A DNA stretch of 64,000 nucleotides from positions 40,241 through 104,240 of the forward strand of contig JARWZZ010000021.1 of NCBI GenBank assembly GCA_029866125.1, given 5' to 3'. The DNA is from Limnobacter sp. (GTDB lineage: Bacteria; Pseudomonadota; Gammaproteobacteria; Burkholderiales; Burkholderiaceae_B). Below are positions 19,385 to 28,501 of this stretch, in pieces; position 1 is the first letter of the stretch; each line of letters opens with the position of its first letter. The notes under the pieces were generated by a model. The model did no database searches and had not been told where the DNA came from. It was given only the letters and a program-made list of their open reading frames with translations. A program made the translations under genes and the position numbers.

Positions 19385-20326
19385 ATGAAACCATTGAAAT
19401 TGGGCTTCGTGGCTTTAACGGATGCTGCGCCTTTGGTGGTTGCGCAGCGCTTGGGTTTGTATCAACAAGCGGGCTTGAATGTGAAGTTGTGCCGCCAACC
19501 TTCATGGTCCACCTTGCGGGACAAACTTATTTTTGGTGAATTGCAGGCGGCGCAGTTGTTGTCGCCCATGGTGTTGACCCTGCAAAAGCCGATGCGCGCG
19601 CCACTTGTGCTAAGCCGTGGCGGCAATGCGCTGTTGGTGTCCAATGCGCTTTACGACGCGTTGAACGGTGCTAAAGGCGGGCTGAATGAGCGCCCTTTGC
19701 GGGTGGGTACAGTGTTCCCCTTCTCGATGCACAGTCTGCAATTGCGCCAGTGGCTCAAGCGCTTGGGTGTTGAGGCAGACGGTCAACAAGCCGAGGCAAC
19801 GGCCCGGTTTGAGGTGGTGCCCCCTGCGCGTATGGTCAAAGCATTGAAGGAAGGCCAGTTGGATGTGTGCTGTGTGGGCGAGCCCTATGGCACTTTGGCC
19901 GAGTTTGAACATGTGGGCCATAGGGTCGCGCATTCCGACGAGTTTTGGCCAAGCTGGCCTGAAAAGGTACTTGGCCTGACTGAGGCAGGTGCACTGGCTT
20001 TGGGTGAGCAACTGCCCCGCTTGGTAAGCGCGGTGGAACAGGCCTGCCAATGGCTGGAGACCGATGCTACAAACCGCAAGCAAGCCGCAATCTGGATGGC
20101 TGATGAAGAAGTGTTAAATCTGCCAGTGCAGGTGATTGAAAAATCCCTGTTGCGCACCGAGGGTTTAAGTTTCCGTTTTGGTGCGGTGAATGACGCCGCT
20201 GGTGGTGCATGCACCATTGAATCTTGGTTCCCCGATTTCAGTGCACAGGTGCTTGAATTGGAGCGCACATGGTTTGCAGGTGATGTGCACCGCACCATTT
20301 CAATGCAAAATTGCCCGTTTTTGTAA
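19385..20326 (+). CDS. nasS: NasS-like cytoplasmic nitrate/nitrite sensor
   Basis: A 313-residue homologue of the nitrate-binding protein NrtA. It begins directly with the binding fold (MKPLKLGFVALTDAAPLVVA) and has no signal peptide, as expected for NasS, the cytoplasmic partner that holds NasT inactive in the absence of nitrate or nitrite. Blocks matching the neighbouring NrtA are LVVAQRLGLYQQAGLNVKL, VGTVFPFSMHSLQLRQWL and CCVGEPYGTLAEFEHVGHRV. The frame extends upstream into nasT, but ATG 19385, eight bases past the nasT stop, gives the natural start. It is shorter than NrtA because it lacks the signal segment and part of the C-terminal region. Confidence 0.88.
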   Translation: MKPLKLGFVALTDAAPLVVAQRLGLYQQAGLNVKLCRQPSWSTLRDKLIFGELQAAQLLSPMVLTLQKPMRAPLVLSRGGNALLVSNALYDALNGAKGGLNERPLRVGTVFPFSMHSLQLRQWLKRLGVEADGQQAEATARFEVVPPARMVKALKEGQLDVCCVGEPYGTLAEFEHVGHRVAHSDEFWPSWPEKVLGLTEAGALALGEQLPRLVSAVEQACQWLETDATNRKQAAIWMADEEVLNLPVQVIEKSLLRTEGLSFRFGAVNDAAGGACTIESWFPDFSAQVLELERTWFAGDVHRTISMQNCPFL

Positions 20327-20347
20327 AAATTTAAGTTATTTTTGATC

Positions 20348-20363
20348 TGGCACGTATTCTGCT
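20348..20363 (+). promoter_or_regulatory. sigma-54 (-24/-12) promoter of nrtABD
   Basis: The sequence TGGCACGTATTCTGCT matches the sigma-54 consensus (TGGCAC, five bases, TTGCW) with one mismatch in the -12 element. GG lies at 20349-20350 and GC at 20361-20362, giving the required spacing. It sits just after nasS and upstream of the leader hairpins, with a predicted start of transcription near 20374. NtrC-type nitrogen control is expected from family knowledge. Confidence 0.75.
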
Positions 20364-20381
20364 TTAAGAGAAACATGTTTG

Positions 20382-20423
20382 GGTGATCAATGTTGATTGC
20401 CCTCCAATCGAGCAACGGCGCTC
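20382..20423 (+). promoter_or_regulatory. ANTAR-target leader: two A1/G4 hexaloop hairpins upstream of nrtA
   Basis: Hairpin P1 (20382-20401) pairs GGTGATC with GATTGCC (two G-U pairs) around the hexaloop AATGTT. After an 8-base linker, hairpin P2 (20410-20423) pairs GAGC with GCTC around the hexaloop AACGGC. Both loops have A at position 1 and G at position 4, the known recognition pattern of ANTAR proteins. P2 uses bases that also form the 5' arm of the terminator, so P2 and the terminator exclude each other. This is the classic architecture for NasT-mediated antitermination. Confidence 0.8.
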
Positions 20424-20476
20424 ATCACTGCATAAGGTACAGCTTTGTGTGGAGGTGGGCGCCGTTTTCGTTTCTT
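20414..20476 (+). terminator. conditional terminator in the nrtA leader
   Basis: The arms AACGGCGC (20414-20421) and GCGCCGTT (20459-20466) are perfectly complementary and are followed by a T-rich run (TTTTCGTTTCTT). The loop is long and holds a small CTG/CAG stem. The 5' arm overlaps the second ANTAR hairpin. A side pairing of CCTCC at 20401 with GGAGG at 20451 is also possible. Termination is expected unless NasT binds. Confidence 0.75.
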
Positions 20477-20492
20477 AATGTGGAGTGTTTTC

Positions 20493-21872
20493 ATGATGAA
20501 AAAACTGAAAATGACCGTGCTGGCCATGGCCTTAAGCATGGGTTGCGGGCTACTTGTCTCAACCAACGCTTCAGCGCAGGCAGTTGGAAAACCCGAGAAA
20601 GAAGAACTGAAGTTGGGCTTTATCAAGCTGACAGATATGGCCCCCTTGGCCATTGCGTATGAGAAAGGTTACTTCGAAGACGAAGGGCTATTCGTTACGC
20701 TGGAAGCGCAAGCCAACTGGAAAGTGCTGCTTGACCGTGTAATTACCGGCGAGCTAGACGGCGCGCACATGTTGGCAGGTCAACCTTTGGCAGCCACCAT
20801 TGGTTTTGGTACCAAAGCCCACATCGTGACGCCGTTTTCCATGGACTTGAATGGCAACGGCATTACAGTGTCCAACGCGGTGTGGCAGGAAATGAAGCAG
20901 CACATACCCAAAGGCCCAGATGGCAAACCGGTGCACCCCATCAAAGCCGATGCACTGAAAAAGGTAGTTGATAAATACAAAGCGGCGGGCAAACCATTCA
21001 AAATGGGCATGGTGTTCCCAGTGTCCACACACAACTATGAGTTGCGCTACTGGTTGGCCTCTGGCGGTATTCACCCCGGTTTTTATGCACCACAAAACGG
21101 CGACACCTCGGGCAACCTAAAAGCGGATGCGCTACTCAGCGTGACCCCACCTCCACAAATGCCCGCCACTTTGGAGGCCGGTACGATTGACGGTTACAGC
21201 GTGGGCGAGCCTTGGAACCAGCAAGCAGTTGAAAAGGGGATTGGCGTGCCTGTAATTACTGATTACGAAATCTGGAAAAACAACCCAGAGAAAGTGTTTG
21301 GTATTACCAAGGAATTTGCAGACAAAAACCCCAACACCACAGCCCGTTTGGTCAAGGCGATGATTCGCGCTGCCAAATGGCTGGACGAAAACAACAACGC
21401 CAACCGGGGTGAGGCTGTGAAGATTTTGGCCAAACCACAGTATGTGGGTGCGGATGCCAAAGTGATTGCCAACTCCATGACCGGTACTTTTGAATACGAG
21501 AAAGGCGACAAACGTTCGGTGCCAGACTTCAACGTGTTCTTTCGTTACAACGCCACTTACCCCTATTACTCCGATGCAGTGTGGTACCTCACGCAAATGC
21601 GCCGCTGGGGCCAAATTGCTGACAAGAAGGACGACAAGTGGTTCTTCGACACAGCCAAAAGTGTGTACCGGCCAGACCTGTATGCAGTGGCTGCAAAAGC
21701 TCTGATTACAGACGGAAAAATGAAGGCCAGTGAGTTTCCTGACTTTGCAAAAGAGTCTGGTTTCAAACCCCCTCAGAAAGAGTTTATTGATGGTGTGACG
21801 TACGACGGCAAAAAGCCCAATGCCTACATCGACAGTTTGAAGATTGGTCTGAAGGGCGCTGAAAAGCCGTAA
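20493..21872 (+). CDS. nrtA: nitrate ABC transporter substrate-binding protein NrtA
   Basis: Periplasmic nitrate/nitrite-binding component of the NrtABD importer. The frame opens at 20445, but ATG 20493 follows GGAG at 7 bases and gives a proper signal peptide ([14 protein letters not shown], cleavage near NASAQA), for 459 residues. The CmpA/NrtA-type fold shows [56 protein letters not shown] and [18 protein letters not shown]. The protein is a paralogue of NasS upstream. Expression is predicted to need sigma-54 and release from the leader terminator. nrtB follows after 21 bp. Confidence 0.95.
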   Translation: MMKKLKMTVLAMALSMGCGLLVSTNASAQAVGKPEKEELKLGFIKLTDMAPLAIAYEKGYFEDEGLFVTLEAQANWKVLLDRVITGELDGAHMLAGQPLAATIGFGTKAHIVTPFSMDLNGNGITVSNAVWQEMKQHIPKGPDGKPVHPIKADALKKVVDKYKAAGKPFKMGMVFPVSTHNYELRYWLASGGIHPGFYAPQNGDTSGNLKADALLSVTPPPQMPATLEAGTIDGYSVGEPWNQQAVEKGIGVPVITDYEIWKNNPEKVFGITKEFADKNPNTTARLVKAMIRAAKWLDENNNANRGEAVKILAKPQYVGADAKVIANSMTGTFEYEKGDKRSVPDFNVFFRYNATYPYYSDAVWYLTQMRRWGQIADKKDDKWFFDTAKSVYRPDLYAVAAKALITDGKMKASEFPDFAKESGFKPPQKEFIDGVTYDGKKPNAYIDSLKIGLKGAEKP

Positions 21873-21893
21873 CCCATTTTGAAGGAATACACC

Positions 21894-22913
21894 ATGAGTA
21901 CCATGCCTACACCCAAAGCCAAGTTGACGCCTTTGTTTCCGTACCTTGCTCAAAAAGCGGCTGAAAGCCCCGCTTTTAAACAGAACGTGGACAAAATGTT
22001 GAGAGCCATTGGTTTGCCTTTCATAGGCATCATGGTGTTCCTGATGATATGGGGTGCCGTGGCCCAAAAAATTGACACCTCACTGGGCCAATTTCCTGGC
22101 CCTGCAAAAGTGTATGAGCAGGCTCACGGTTTGGTGCTTGAGCACATTGCAGAACGGGAGAAGGCCCAAGAGTTTATGGCCCGCCAAGAGCAGCGCGCTG
22201 CGGAGCGTTTGGCTGAGGATCCGAATGCGGTCATTAAAATTCGCACCTACACCGGTAAGCCTACATTTTTGGACCAGATTATCACCAGCCTCATTACGGT
22301 GTTAACCGGCTTTATTCTGGCCAGTTTGGTTGCGGTGCCTCTGGGCTTATTGATTGGATTAAGCGGCAGTGTGTATGCCGCAGTGAACCCCTTGATTCAG
22401 CTTTTTAAACCTGTGTCCCCATTGGCTTGGTTGCCTTTGGTGACCATGGTGGTCAGTGCGGTGTATGTGTCAGACGACCCCATGGTGCAAAAAAGTTTTG
22501 TGAATTCCGCGATTACGGTGCTGTTGTGCTCCCTGTGGCCTACCTTGATTAACACGGCTGTGGGTGTGGCCAACGTCAGCAAAGATTTACAAAACGTGTC
22601 CCGTGTATTGCGTTTAAGCCGTATAACTCATGTACGCACGATTGTTATTCCCAGTGCAATCCCCATGATTTTTACAGGTTTGCGTTTGTCGCTGGGTGTG
22701 GCTTGGATGGTGTTGATTGCTGCAGAAATGCTGGCACAAAACCCGGGCTTGGGTAAGTTTGTATGGGACGAGTTTCAAAATGGCTCCAGCAATTCGCTGG
22801 GCAGAATCATGGTCGCTGTGCTGACGATTGGTGCGATTGGTTTCGGACTGGACCGCTTGATGTTGCTGGTGCAACGCCAAGCGTCTTGGGACAAAACTTC
22901 AGCCGCCCGTTAA
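21894..22913 (+). CDS. nrtB: nitrate ABC transporter permease NrtB
   Basis: Membrane subunit of the nitrate importer, 339 residues. ATG 21894 follows AAGGA; a TTG at 21879 in the same frame lies in that ribosome binding site and is rejected. A first membrane helix near residues 40-60 is followed by a charged loop (about 75-120), which is longer than in simple permeases. Several membrane helices come next, with the EAA-type cytoplasmic loop near NVSRVLRLSRITHVRTIVIP. It belongs to the BPD-transporter inner membrane family. It is cotranscribed with nrtA and nrtD; the gap to nrtD is 27 bp. Confidence 0.94.
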   Translation: MSTMPTPKAKLTPLFPYLAQKAAESPAFKQNVDKMLRAIGLPFIGIMVFLMIWGAVAQKIDTSLGQFPGPAKVYEQAHGLVLEHIAEREKAQEFMARQEQRAAERLAEDPNAVIKIRTYTGKPTFLDQIITSLITVLTGFILASLVAVPLGLLIGLSGSVYAAVNPLIQLFKPVSPLAWLPLVTMVVSAVYVSDDPMVQKSFVNSAITVLLCSLWPTLINTAVGVANVSKDLQNVSRVLRLSRITHVRTIVIPSAIPMIFTGLRLSLGVAWMVLIAAEMLAQNPGLGKFVWDEFQNGSSNSLGRIMVAVLTIGAIGFGLDRLMLLVQRQASWDKTSAAR

Positions 22914-22940
22914 TTAAGTAAGTGAGTAAGGAGAATAACC

Positions 22941-23801
22941 ATGTCGAACGTACATCTTGAACTGAGCCGTGTGGGTATTGATTTCCCAACCCCCACAGGC
23001 AAATTTACCGCCTTGCAAAATGTGAATTTAAAAATCAACAAGGGCGAGTTTGTATCCTTGATCGGCCATTCCGGTTGCGGAAAATCCACCGTGCTTAACA
23101 TTGTTGCGGGCCTTTACCAAGCCACGGCGGGTGTGGTGCTGCTGGATGAAAAAGAAGTGCGCGAGCCCGGCCCAGAGCGTGCTGTGGTGTTTCAAAACCA
23201 TTCGCTTTTGCCTTGGCTAAGCGCTTATGAAAACGTGGAGCTTGCAGTAAAAACCGTGTTTAAAGGCGTGAAGTCCAAAGCCGAAATGAAAGACTGGATT
23301 GAGCACAATTTGAAGTTGGTGCACATGGAACATGCCATGCACAAACGCCCGGATGAAATTTCCGGCGGTATGAAGCAGCGTGTGGGTATTGCGCGCGCCT
23401 TGGCGATGGAGCCCAGTGTGCTGCTGATGGATGAGCCCTTCGGTGCATTGGACGCCTTGACCCGCGCACACCTGCAAGATTCACTCATGGACATTCAACG
23501 CGAGTTGAATAACACGGTGATTATGATTACCCATGATGTGGACGAGGCGGTGTTGTTGTCTGACCGAATTGTGATGATGACCAACGGGCCAGCCGCTACC
23601 GTGGGTGAAATTTTAAAGGTAGAGCTGGAGCGCCCGCGCGGACGCTTGCAATTGGCCGACGACCCGCAGTACAACCGTTACCGGCATGAGGTGTTGACTT
23701 TCTTGTACGAGAAGCAGCGTAAGGTGGAAGACATTGCCTCTGTGGCTGCGCCCCAAAAGGCAAAGCCCACCGTGGCGGGCTTGTTCAAAAAGAGTGCTTA
23801 G
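22941..23801 (+). CDS. nrtD: nitrate ABC transporter ATP-binding protein (NrtC/NrtD type)
   Basis: A stand-alone ABC ATPase of 286 residues driving nitrate import. Visible motifs are Walker A GHSGCGKST near residue 42, Q-loop region VVFQNHSLLPW, signature ISGGMKQRVGIARALA, Walker B VLLMDEPFGALDALTR and switch His in MITHDVDEAVLL. It has no fused binding-protein domain, so it corresponds to the cyanobacterial NrtD form rather than NrtC. A clear ribosome binding site AAGGAG precedes ATG 22941. It ends the transporter operon; the next gene is convergent after only 10 bp. Confidence 0.94.
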   Translation: MSNVHLELSRVGIDFPTPTGKFTALQNVNLKINKGEFVSLIGHSGCGKSTVLNIVAGLYQATAGVVLLDEKEVREPGPERAVVFQNHSLLPWLSAYENVELAVKTVFKGVKSKAEMKDWIEHNLKLVHMEHAMHKRPDEISGGMKQRVGIARALAMEPSVLLMDEPFGALDALTRAHLQDSLMDIQRELNNTVIMITHDVDEAVLLSDRIVMMTNGPAATVGEILKVELERPRGRLQLADDPQYNRYRHEVLTFLYEKQRKVEDIASVAAPQKAKPTVAGLFKKSA

Positions 23802-23811
23802 TGGGCATCCT

Positions 23812-24411
23812 TTAGTCTAGGTCTCTCAGTTTGCGTTGTGCCTGTTTGATGGCGGCGGCTTCTTGAGCGGCCAAGTCGCTGGCGGAGTTGTTGCCAGGTA
23901 ATATGGTAAAGCAGCTTACTTCAATCCCCTCGGGTGGCTGGATTGCATCTTCGACGCTGATGTTGTCGAGCACTTCCCGGTCCACCAAAGCTTTGTAGAT
24001 CTCCTGGTCTTTTGGAAATTGATCGATGTGGTTTTTCAGCAATTGATGAATTTTGTCAGCGACTTGCCTGTTGCCAGTAAAGATGTCGATGTTGAAGTTG
24101 ACCAACCACTTTCTCAGCGGTGCTTCAGGTGCAAGTGGTGTGGGGCCTGCGCCATACTGCTCCAAATCTTTGCCGAGTTGAAACAATTGACCTGAAATGG
24201 TGTTCGGGTTGACTAAGTCGCTGGGCGTGCAGCTTCGCAACCCAGCCGCAACCGCAGGCGCAAACAGGCCACTGGCTGCTGCTTTGCCAAAACAGGTGGC
24301 GTGTATTTGGTTGTTGGTGAAAACATTGGGGTCGATGTTCAGGGTGTGCGTATCGAGGAACTCTCCGCTGATGTCGTGTTGGCATTGAACGCAAGGGATG
24401 GGGGTAAGCAT
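23812..24411 (-). CDS. hypothetical protein
   Basis: A 199-residue protein with no recognised family. The N-terminus carries a Cys pair in PIPCVQCQHDISG and a third Cys in IHATCFG. The pattern faintly recalls a small metal-binding or U-box-like module, but too few ligands are visible to claim it. The middle has LRKWLVNFNIDIFTGNRQVADKIHQLL and the C-terminus is a helical Ala/Lys/Arg-rich tail. No signal peptide or membrane helix. It lies convergent to nrtD and upstream of nothing obvious. Its polar helical style is similar to the other unrecognised proteins in this window. Confidence 0.55.
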   Translation of the reverse strand: MLTPIPCVQCQHDISGEFLDTHTLNIDPNVFTNNQIHATCFGKAAASGLFAPAVAAGLRSCTPSDLVNPNTISGQLFQLGKDLEQYGAGPTPLAPEAPLRKWLVNFNIDIFTGNRQVADKIHQLLKNHIDQFPKDQEIYKALVDREVLDNISVEDAIQPPEGIEVSCFTILPGNNSASDLAAQEAAAIKQAQRKLRDLD

Positions 24412-24502
24412 GTAGGATCCATGAAAGTCAAATCATTGAGGAACCAATGTTTCAAATTAGTTCCACCAAAAATTGGCTTATTGAAGTATCTTGCCGGGGG
24501 CC

Positions 24503-25765
24503 TTATTGAATTGCCTGCGCCACCCATTCCACCCAGTGCCTGACGTCCACGCTGGCACCACTTTCCAAATGCGTTAAACAACCAATATTGCAGGAGGCGA
24601 TGGCTTGCGGTTGGCCTGCCATCAGGTTGTCTAATTTACGTTTTTTAAGTTCATTTGAAATTTCGGGTTGCAGCACCGAGTAAGTGCCTGCTGACCCACA
24701 GCACAAATGGCTGTCTGCAACTGGGGTCAAATTGAAGCCCAAGCCTGTTAGAACATTTTCAACCACGCCTTTGACTTTCATGCCGTGTTGTAAAGTGCAG
24801 GGTGGGTGAAATGCAATTTTCCCCGGGATCAAGCCGCGATCAATGGCTTGCTTCACCTGTGGGGCCAGTTTGTCGCGCAGCGCGGTGTTGTTGTGTAACT
24901 CTTGCGCCAAAAACTCGGCAATGTCCATGGTTATGGCGCTGATGCGTTTTGCCTTTTCAGCGTAGGCAGGTTCGTGGGCCAACAGGTGGTCATATTCTTT
25001 GACTGTGACGCCGCAGCCAGATGCATTCATCACCAAAGCCTCGGCATGGCCCGCCTCCACCATTGGCCACCAAGCGTCGATGTTGGCCTTCATTTGCGCA
25101 AGTCCACCGTCATGGTCGTTGAGGTGATATTTCACCGCACCGCAGCAGCCCGATTCAGCCAGTACACGGGTTTGAATGCCTGCCGCATCCAGCAACACAG
25201 AGGTGGCTACATCAATCGAGGGCATCATGCCGGGTTGCACGCAACCATTGAGCATAATCACTTGGCGTGAATGGCTTCCTGCGGGTGTGCGCGGCATGGG
25301 GCGTTTGGCGGGTACCTTTTTTTGCAAGGCTTCGGGCAGTAGGCCGCGCACCATTTTGCCTGCAGCCATACCTGCATTGAACAAGGGTTTGTTGCTCATC
25401 AGGCCTTTCAGGCCTTGACGCATCATTTTTTCGCCTGCTGGGCGTTCTACACGCTCTTCAACCACCTTGCGGCCAATATCAATCAGCTTGCCATATTGCA
25501 CGCCAGACGGGCAGGTGGTTTCGCAGTTGCGGCAGGTTAGGCAGCGGTCCAAATGCACCTGTGTTTTGCGGGTGACGGTTTGGCCTTCCAGCACTTGTTT
25601 AATGAGGTAGATGCGGCCACGAGGGCTGTCCAGCTCGTCGCCTAAAATTTGATAAGTGGGGCAGGTGGCTGTGCAAAAACCGCAGTGCACGCATTTGCGC
25701 AAAATGGCTTCGGCTTCTTTGCCGTGGCGGGTGTCTTTGATCCAGTCGGCCAGTTGGGTGTCCAT
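24503..25765 (-). CDS. glcF: glycolate oxidase iron-sulfur subunit GlcF
   Basis: Iron-sulfur subunit of the membrane-linked glycolate dehydrogenase (GlcDEF), which oxidises glycolate to glyoxylate. I use ATG 25765 (420 aa); the frame extends to 25825 inside glcE but the family N-terminus begins at MDTQLADWI. Two [4Fe-4S] motifs are seen, CVHCGFCTATCP near residue 25 and CLTCRNCETTCP near residue 77. Two CCG domains follow (CCGAVKYHLND; PPCTLQHGMKV; HLCCGSAGTYS). It is the last gene of the minus-strand glcDEF operon, 10 bp after glcE. Confidence 0.95.
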   Translation of the reverse strand: MDTQLADWIKDTRHGKEAEAILRKCVHCGFCTATCPTYQILGDELDSPRGRIYLIKQVLEGQTVTRKTQVHLDRCLTCRNCETTCPSGVQYGKLIDIGRKVVEERVERPAGEKMMRQGLKGLMSNKPLFNAGMAAGKMVRGLLPEALQKKVPAKRPMPRTPAGSHSRQVIMLNGCVQPGMMPSIDVATSVLLDAAGIQTRVLAESGCCGAVKYHLNDHDGGLAQMKANIDAWWPMVEAGHAEALVMNASGCGVTVKEYDHLLAHEPAYAEKAKRISAITMDIAEFLAQELHNNTALRDKLAPQVKQAIDRGLIPGKIAFHPPCTLQHGMKVKGVVENVLTGLGFNLTPVADSHLCCGSAGTYSVLQPEISNELKKRKLDNLMAGQPQAIASCNIGCLTHLESGASVDVRHWVEWVAQAIQ

Positions 25766-25775
25766 GGTTGGCGCC

Positions 25776-26852
25776 TTACAAAATCGGTGAAAGTCGGTTG
25801 ATGCTGAATACGCCTGCGGGGTCAAACTGCTGCTTGAGCCTCCACTGAATGTTCAACATGACTTTGTTGGGTGTATGGAATGCATGCGTGCGTGCGGCCT
25901 CATTGCTGGTGCGGTAAAGCGTGGCATGGCCGCCAGCCCGTTCAACTGCGCCGCGTATGGTTTCAACTGAAAGGTTTTGAGTGGGCTTGAGCCAGCGTAG
26001 CCCGCCGCCCCATTCAATCAGTTGTTCGCCTTGCAGTGCCAAATCCACAGTGGTGGGGGGTACCGCCAGGCGCCACACATCACTTTCGCCTTCAAAAAAT
26101 GGATGGGTTTGGTCGCGCAAGTTGTTCCATAGGCTCACTGATTGAGCCTGGTCCATTTGTTCGCCCGACATGGTTTTCAAAGCAGAGTCAATCGCTGCGC
26201 GTGCCCCCCGCAAGCGGACGTACAGCTTGCCGTTGTCGTACAGGCTTGCATTGATGGGCAGCGGGGTTGATTGCCACTGGTTGATTTGCTCAATACTTTG
26301 ATTTAAGCCCAGGTCAAACACCAATGTGGTTTCGGAAATACTTTTGGGCATCACTTTGATGGACAGCGATGTGGCAATACCCAAGGTGCCCATGCTGCCG
26401 GGCACAACCCGTGATACGTCATAGCCCGCCACGTTTTTCATGACCACACCGCCAAAATTAAGTAGCTGGCCTTTGCCATCCAACAAGGTGCAACCCAGTA
26501 GGTAATCTTTAATGGGGCCACGGGCCAGACGGGCTGGGCCAGATAAGCCTGCTGCCACTACACCGCCAATGGTGGAGTGTGCAGAAAAGCGGGGGGGCTC
26601 AAATGCCAGCTCCTGATTGTTTTCGCTGAGTGCGGCCTCCACATCTGAAAGCAAGGTGCCCGCTTTGACGGTAATCACCAGCTCGGTTGGCTCGTAGTCC
26701 ACAATGCCGCTCCATGGGCGCATGTCTACCACCTCGCCTTCCAGCGGGCCGCCATAAAAGTGTTTGCTTCCACCACCCACAGGGCGCAGTTTTTTGCCTG
26801 AACGGGCGGCATCCTCCACCCGTTTGCACAAATCATCCAGAAAATCAGTCAT
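25776..26852 (-). CDS. glcE: glycolate oxidase FAD-binding subunit GlcE
   Basis: A 358-residue FAD-binding subunit of glycolate dehydrogenase. The FAD-binding type 4 fold is shown by LRPVGGGSKHFYGG near residue 21, LAFEPPRFSAHSTIGGVVAAGLSG near 75-100, and GVVMKNVAGYDVSRVVPGSMGTLG near 135. The C-terminal FAD-oxidase cap is reduced, as usual for GlcE compared with GlcD. It lies between glcD (25 bp upstream) and glcF (10 bp downstream). Confidence 0.94.
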   Translation of the reverse strand: MTDFLDDLCKRVEDAARSGKKLRPVGGGSKHFYGGPLEGEVVDMRPWSGIVDYEPTELVITVKAGTLLSDVEAALSENNQELAFEPPRFSAHSTIGGVVAAGLSGPARLARGPIKDYLLGCTLLDGKGQLLNFGGVVMKNVAGYDVSRVVPGSMGTLGIATSLSIKVMPKSISETTLVFDLGLNQSIEQINQWQSTPLPINASLYDNGKLYVRLRGARAAIDSALKTMSGEQMDQAQSVSLWNNLRDQTHPFFEGESDVWRLAVPPTTVDLALQGEQLIEWGGGLRWLKPTQNLSVETIRGAVERAGGHATLYRTSNEAARTHAFHTPNKVMLNIQWRLKQQFDPAGVFSINRLSPIL

Positions 26853-26877
26853 GAATGGTTACTTTAAAATTGTTCTT

Positions 26878-28368
26878 TTAAAAACGGGGTAGGTCAGAGA
26901 AGGGCATCTCACCTTTGTGTACATGCATGCGGCCATATTCTGCGCAGCGGTGTAGGGTTGGGATGGCCTTGCCGGGGTTCAGCAAACCGGGCTCGTCAAA
27001 TGCCTTTTTAACTGCAAAAAATGCATCCAGCTCCGCACGTGAAAATTGCACGCACATTTGGTTAATTTTCTCGATGCCCACACCGTGCTCACCAGTCACC
27101 GTGCCGCCTACTTCAACGCACAGCTCCAAAATTTCAAAGCCAAAATCTTCAGCGCGTTTTACTTCGTCCGGAATGTTGGCGTCAAACATAATCAAGGGGT
27201 GCAAATTGCCGTCACCTGCATGAAACACGTTGGCGCAACGCAAACCATATTTGCTTTCCATCGCCGTGATTGCATTCAACACATCGGCCAAACGTCGGCG
27301 CGGAATGGTGCCATCCATGCAGTAGTAGTCGGGGCTGATGCGGCCTGCCGCTGGGAATGCGTTTTTACGACCCGCCCAAAAGCGAATACGCTCCGCTTCG
27401 GTTTGGCTGACCTTGATTGCCGTGGCACCCGACCCACGTAGCACCTGGCTCATGGTTTCAATTTCCTCGGCCACTTCTTCGGGAGTGCCGTCAGACTCCA
27501 GCAGCAAAATGGCGGCCGCTTCGGTGTCATAACCCGCATTCACAAAAGGCTCCACCATGCGTGATGCACGCTGGTCCATCATCTCCAGCCCAGCCGGAAT
27601 AATGCCAGCGGCAATCACGGCAGCCACCGAGTCGCCCGCTTTGGCCACATCATCAAAGCTGGCCATAATGACTTGCGCCAAGGCGGGCTTGGGCACCAGT
27701 TTCACCGTAACTTCGGTCACCACCACCAACATGCCTTCAGAGCCAACCACCAAGTTCAGTAAGTCCAGCCCCGGTGTGTCCGGTGCTTCAGACCCAAATT
27801 CCACCACCTCGCCGTCCATGGTCAGTCCGCGCACTTTCATCACGTTGTGGACGGTCAAGCCATACTTTAAACAATGCACTCCACCCGAGTTTTCAGCCAC
27901 ATTTCCGCCAATCGTGCAGGCAATTTGGCTGGAAGGGTCGGGTGCGTAATACAGGTTAAGGTGGGCAACGGCTTCAGAAATAGCCAAGTTGCGCACACCT
28001 GGTTGCACAATCGCTTTGCGGGCGATTTGGTCAATGTGGATAATTCTGTTGAATTTGGCCATGCCCAACAAAATACCCGCTGGGTGCGGTTGGGCCCCGC
28101 CAGACAAGCCAGTGCCTGCGCCACGTGCCACCACAGGCACATTCAGGCGTTTGGCCAATTGTAAAATTTGTATGACTTGATGCTCGGTTTCCGGCAGCAC
28201 CACCACCATGGGCAATTGCCTGTACAGCGAGAGCCCATCGCATTCATAGGGCTTTTTACGTTCGGTGTCATCCAAAACCAAATGGTCAGGCAGTACTTTG
28301 CGTAGCTCAGCGATTACTTCTTCCCGCTGGGCATTGCTTAATTGAAAGTCTTCAACAGGTGCATTCAT
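26878..28368 (-). CDS. glcD: glycolate oxidase subunit GlcD
   Basis: A 496-residue FAD-linked catalytic subunit of glycolate dehydrogenase. The FAD site shows VVARGAGTGLSGGAQPHPAG near residue 81 and CTIGGNVAENSGGVHCLKYG near 150. The C-terminal FAD-oxidase domain shows FHAGDGNLHPLIMFD and VGGTVTGEHGVGIEK, with the family His residues. It is the first gene of the glcDEF operon and is divergent from the 750-residue gene at 28502. No glcC regulator is adjacent, but a candidate operator palindrome lies in its promoter region. The pathway would use glycolate from algae or from phosphoglycolate salvage. Confidence 0.96.
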   Translation of the reverse strand: MNAPVEDFQLSNAQREEVIAELRKVLPDHLVLDDTERKKPYECDGLSLYRQLPMVVVLPETEHQVIQILQLAKRLNVPVVARGAGTGLSGGAQPHPAGILLGMAKFNRIIHIDQIARKAIVQPGVRNLAISEAVAHLNLYYAPDPSSQIACTIGGNVAENSGGVHCLKYGLTVHNVMKVRGLTMDGEVVEFGSEAPDTPGLDLLNLVVGSEGMLVVVTEVTVKLVPKPALAQVIMASFDDVAKAGDSVAAVIAAGIIPAGLEMMDQRASRMVEPFVNAGYDTEAAAILLLESDGTPEEVAEEIETMSQVLRGSGATAIKVSQTEAERIRFWAGRKNAFPAAGRISPDYYCMDGTIPRRRLADVLNAITAMESKYGLRCANVFHAGDGNLHPLIMFDANIPDEVKRAEDFGFEILELCVEVGGTVTGEHGVGIEKINQMCVQFSRAELDAFFAVKKAFDEPGLLNPGKAIPTLHRCAEYGRMHVHKGEMPFSDLPRF

Positions 28369-28401
28369 GGTGGCAACAACCTCAAAAACAGTCCCTAAGA
28401 A

Positions 28402-28417
28402 TACCCAGTTCTGGGTA
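28402..28417. promoter_or_regulatory. palindrome in the glcD / 28502 divergent promoter region (candidate operator)
   Basis: TACCCAG and CTGGGTA form perfect 7-base arms around TT. The site lies 34 bases upstream of the glcD start, a place where a repressor or activator could act. Two direct copies of GGTAGTTG start at 28413 and 28429. No regulator gene is adjacent, so the protein that binds is unknown. Confidence 0.45.
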
Positions 28418-28501
28418 GTTGTGGCATTGGTAGTTGCCCTTTGCGGGGTATTTCAAGATTGAACTTAAACCGCTTTGTGGTTACTTAGGTTAATCACTTG
28501 T

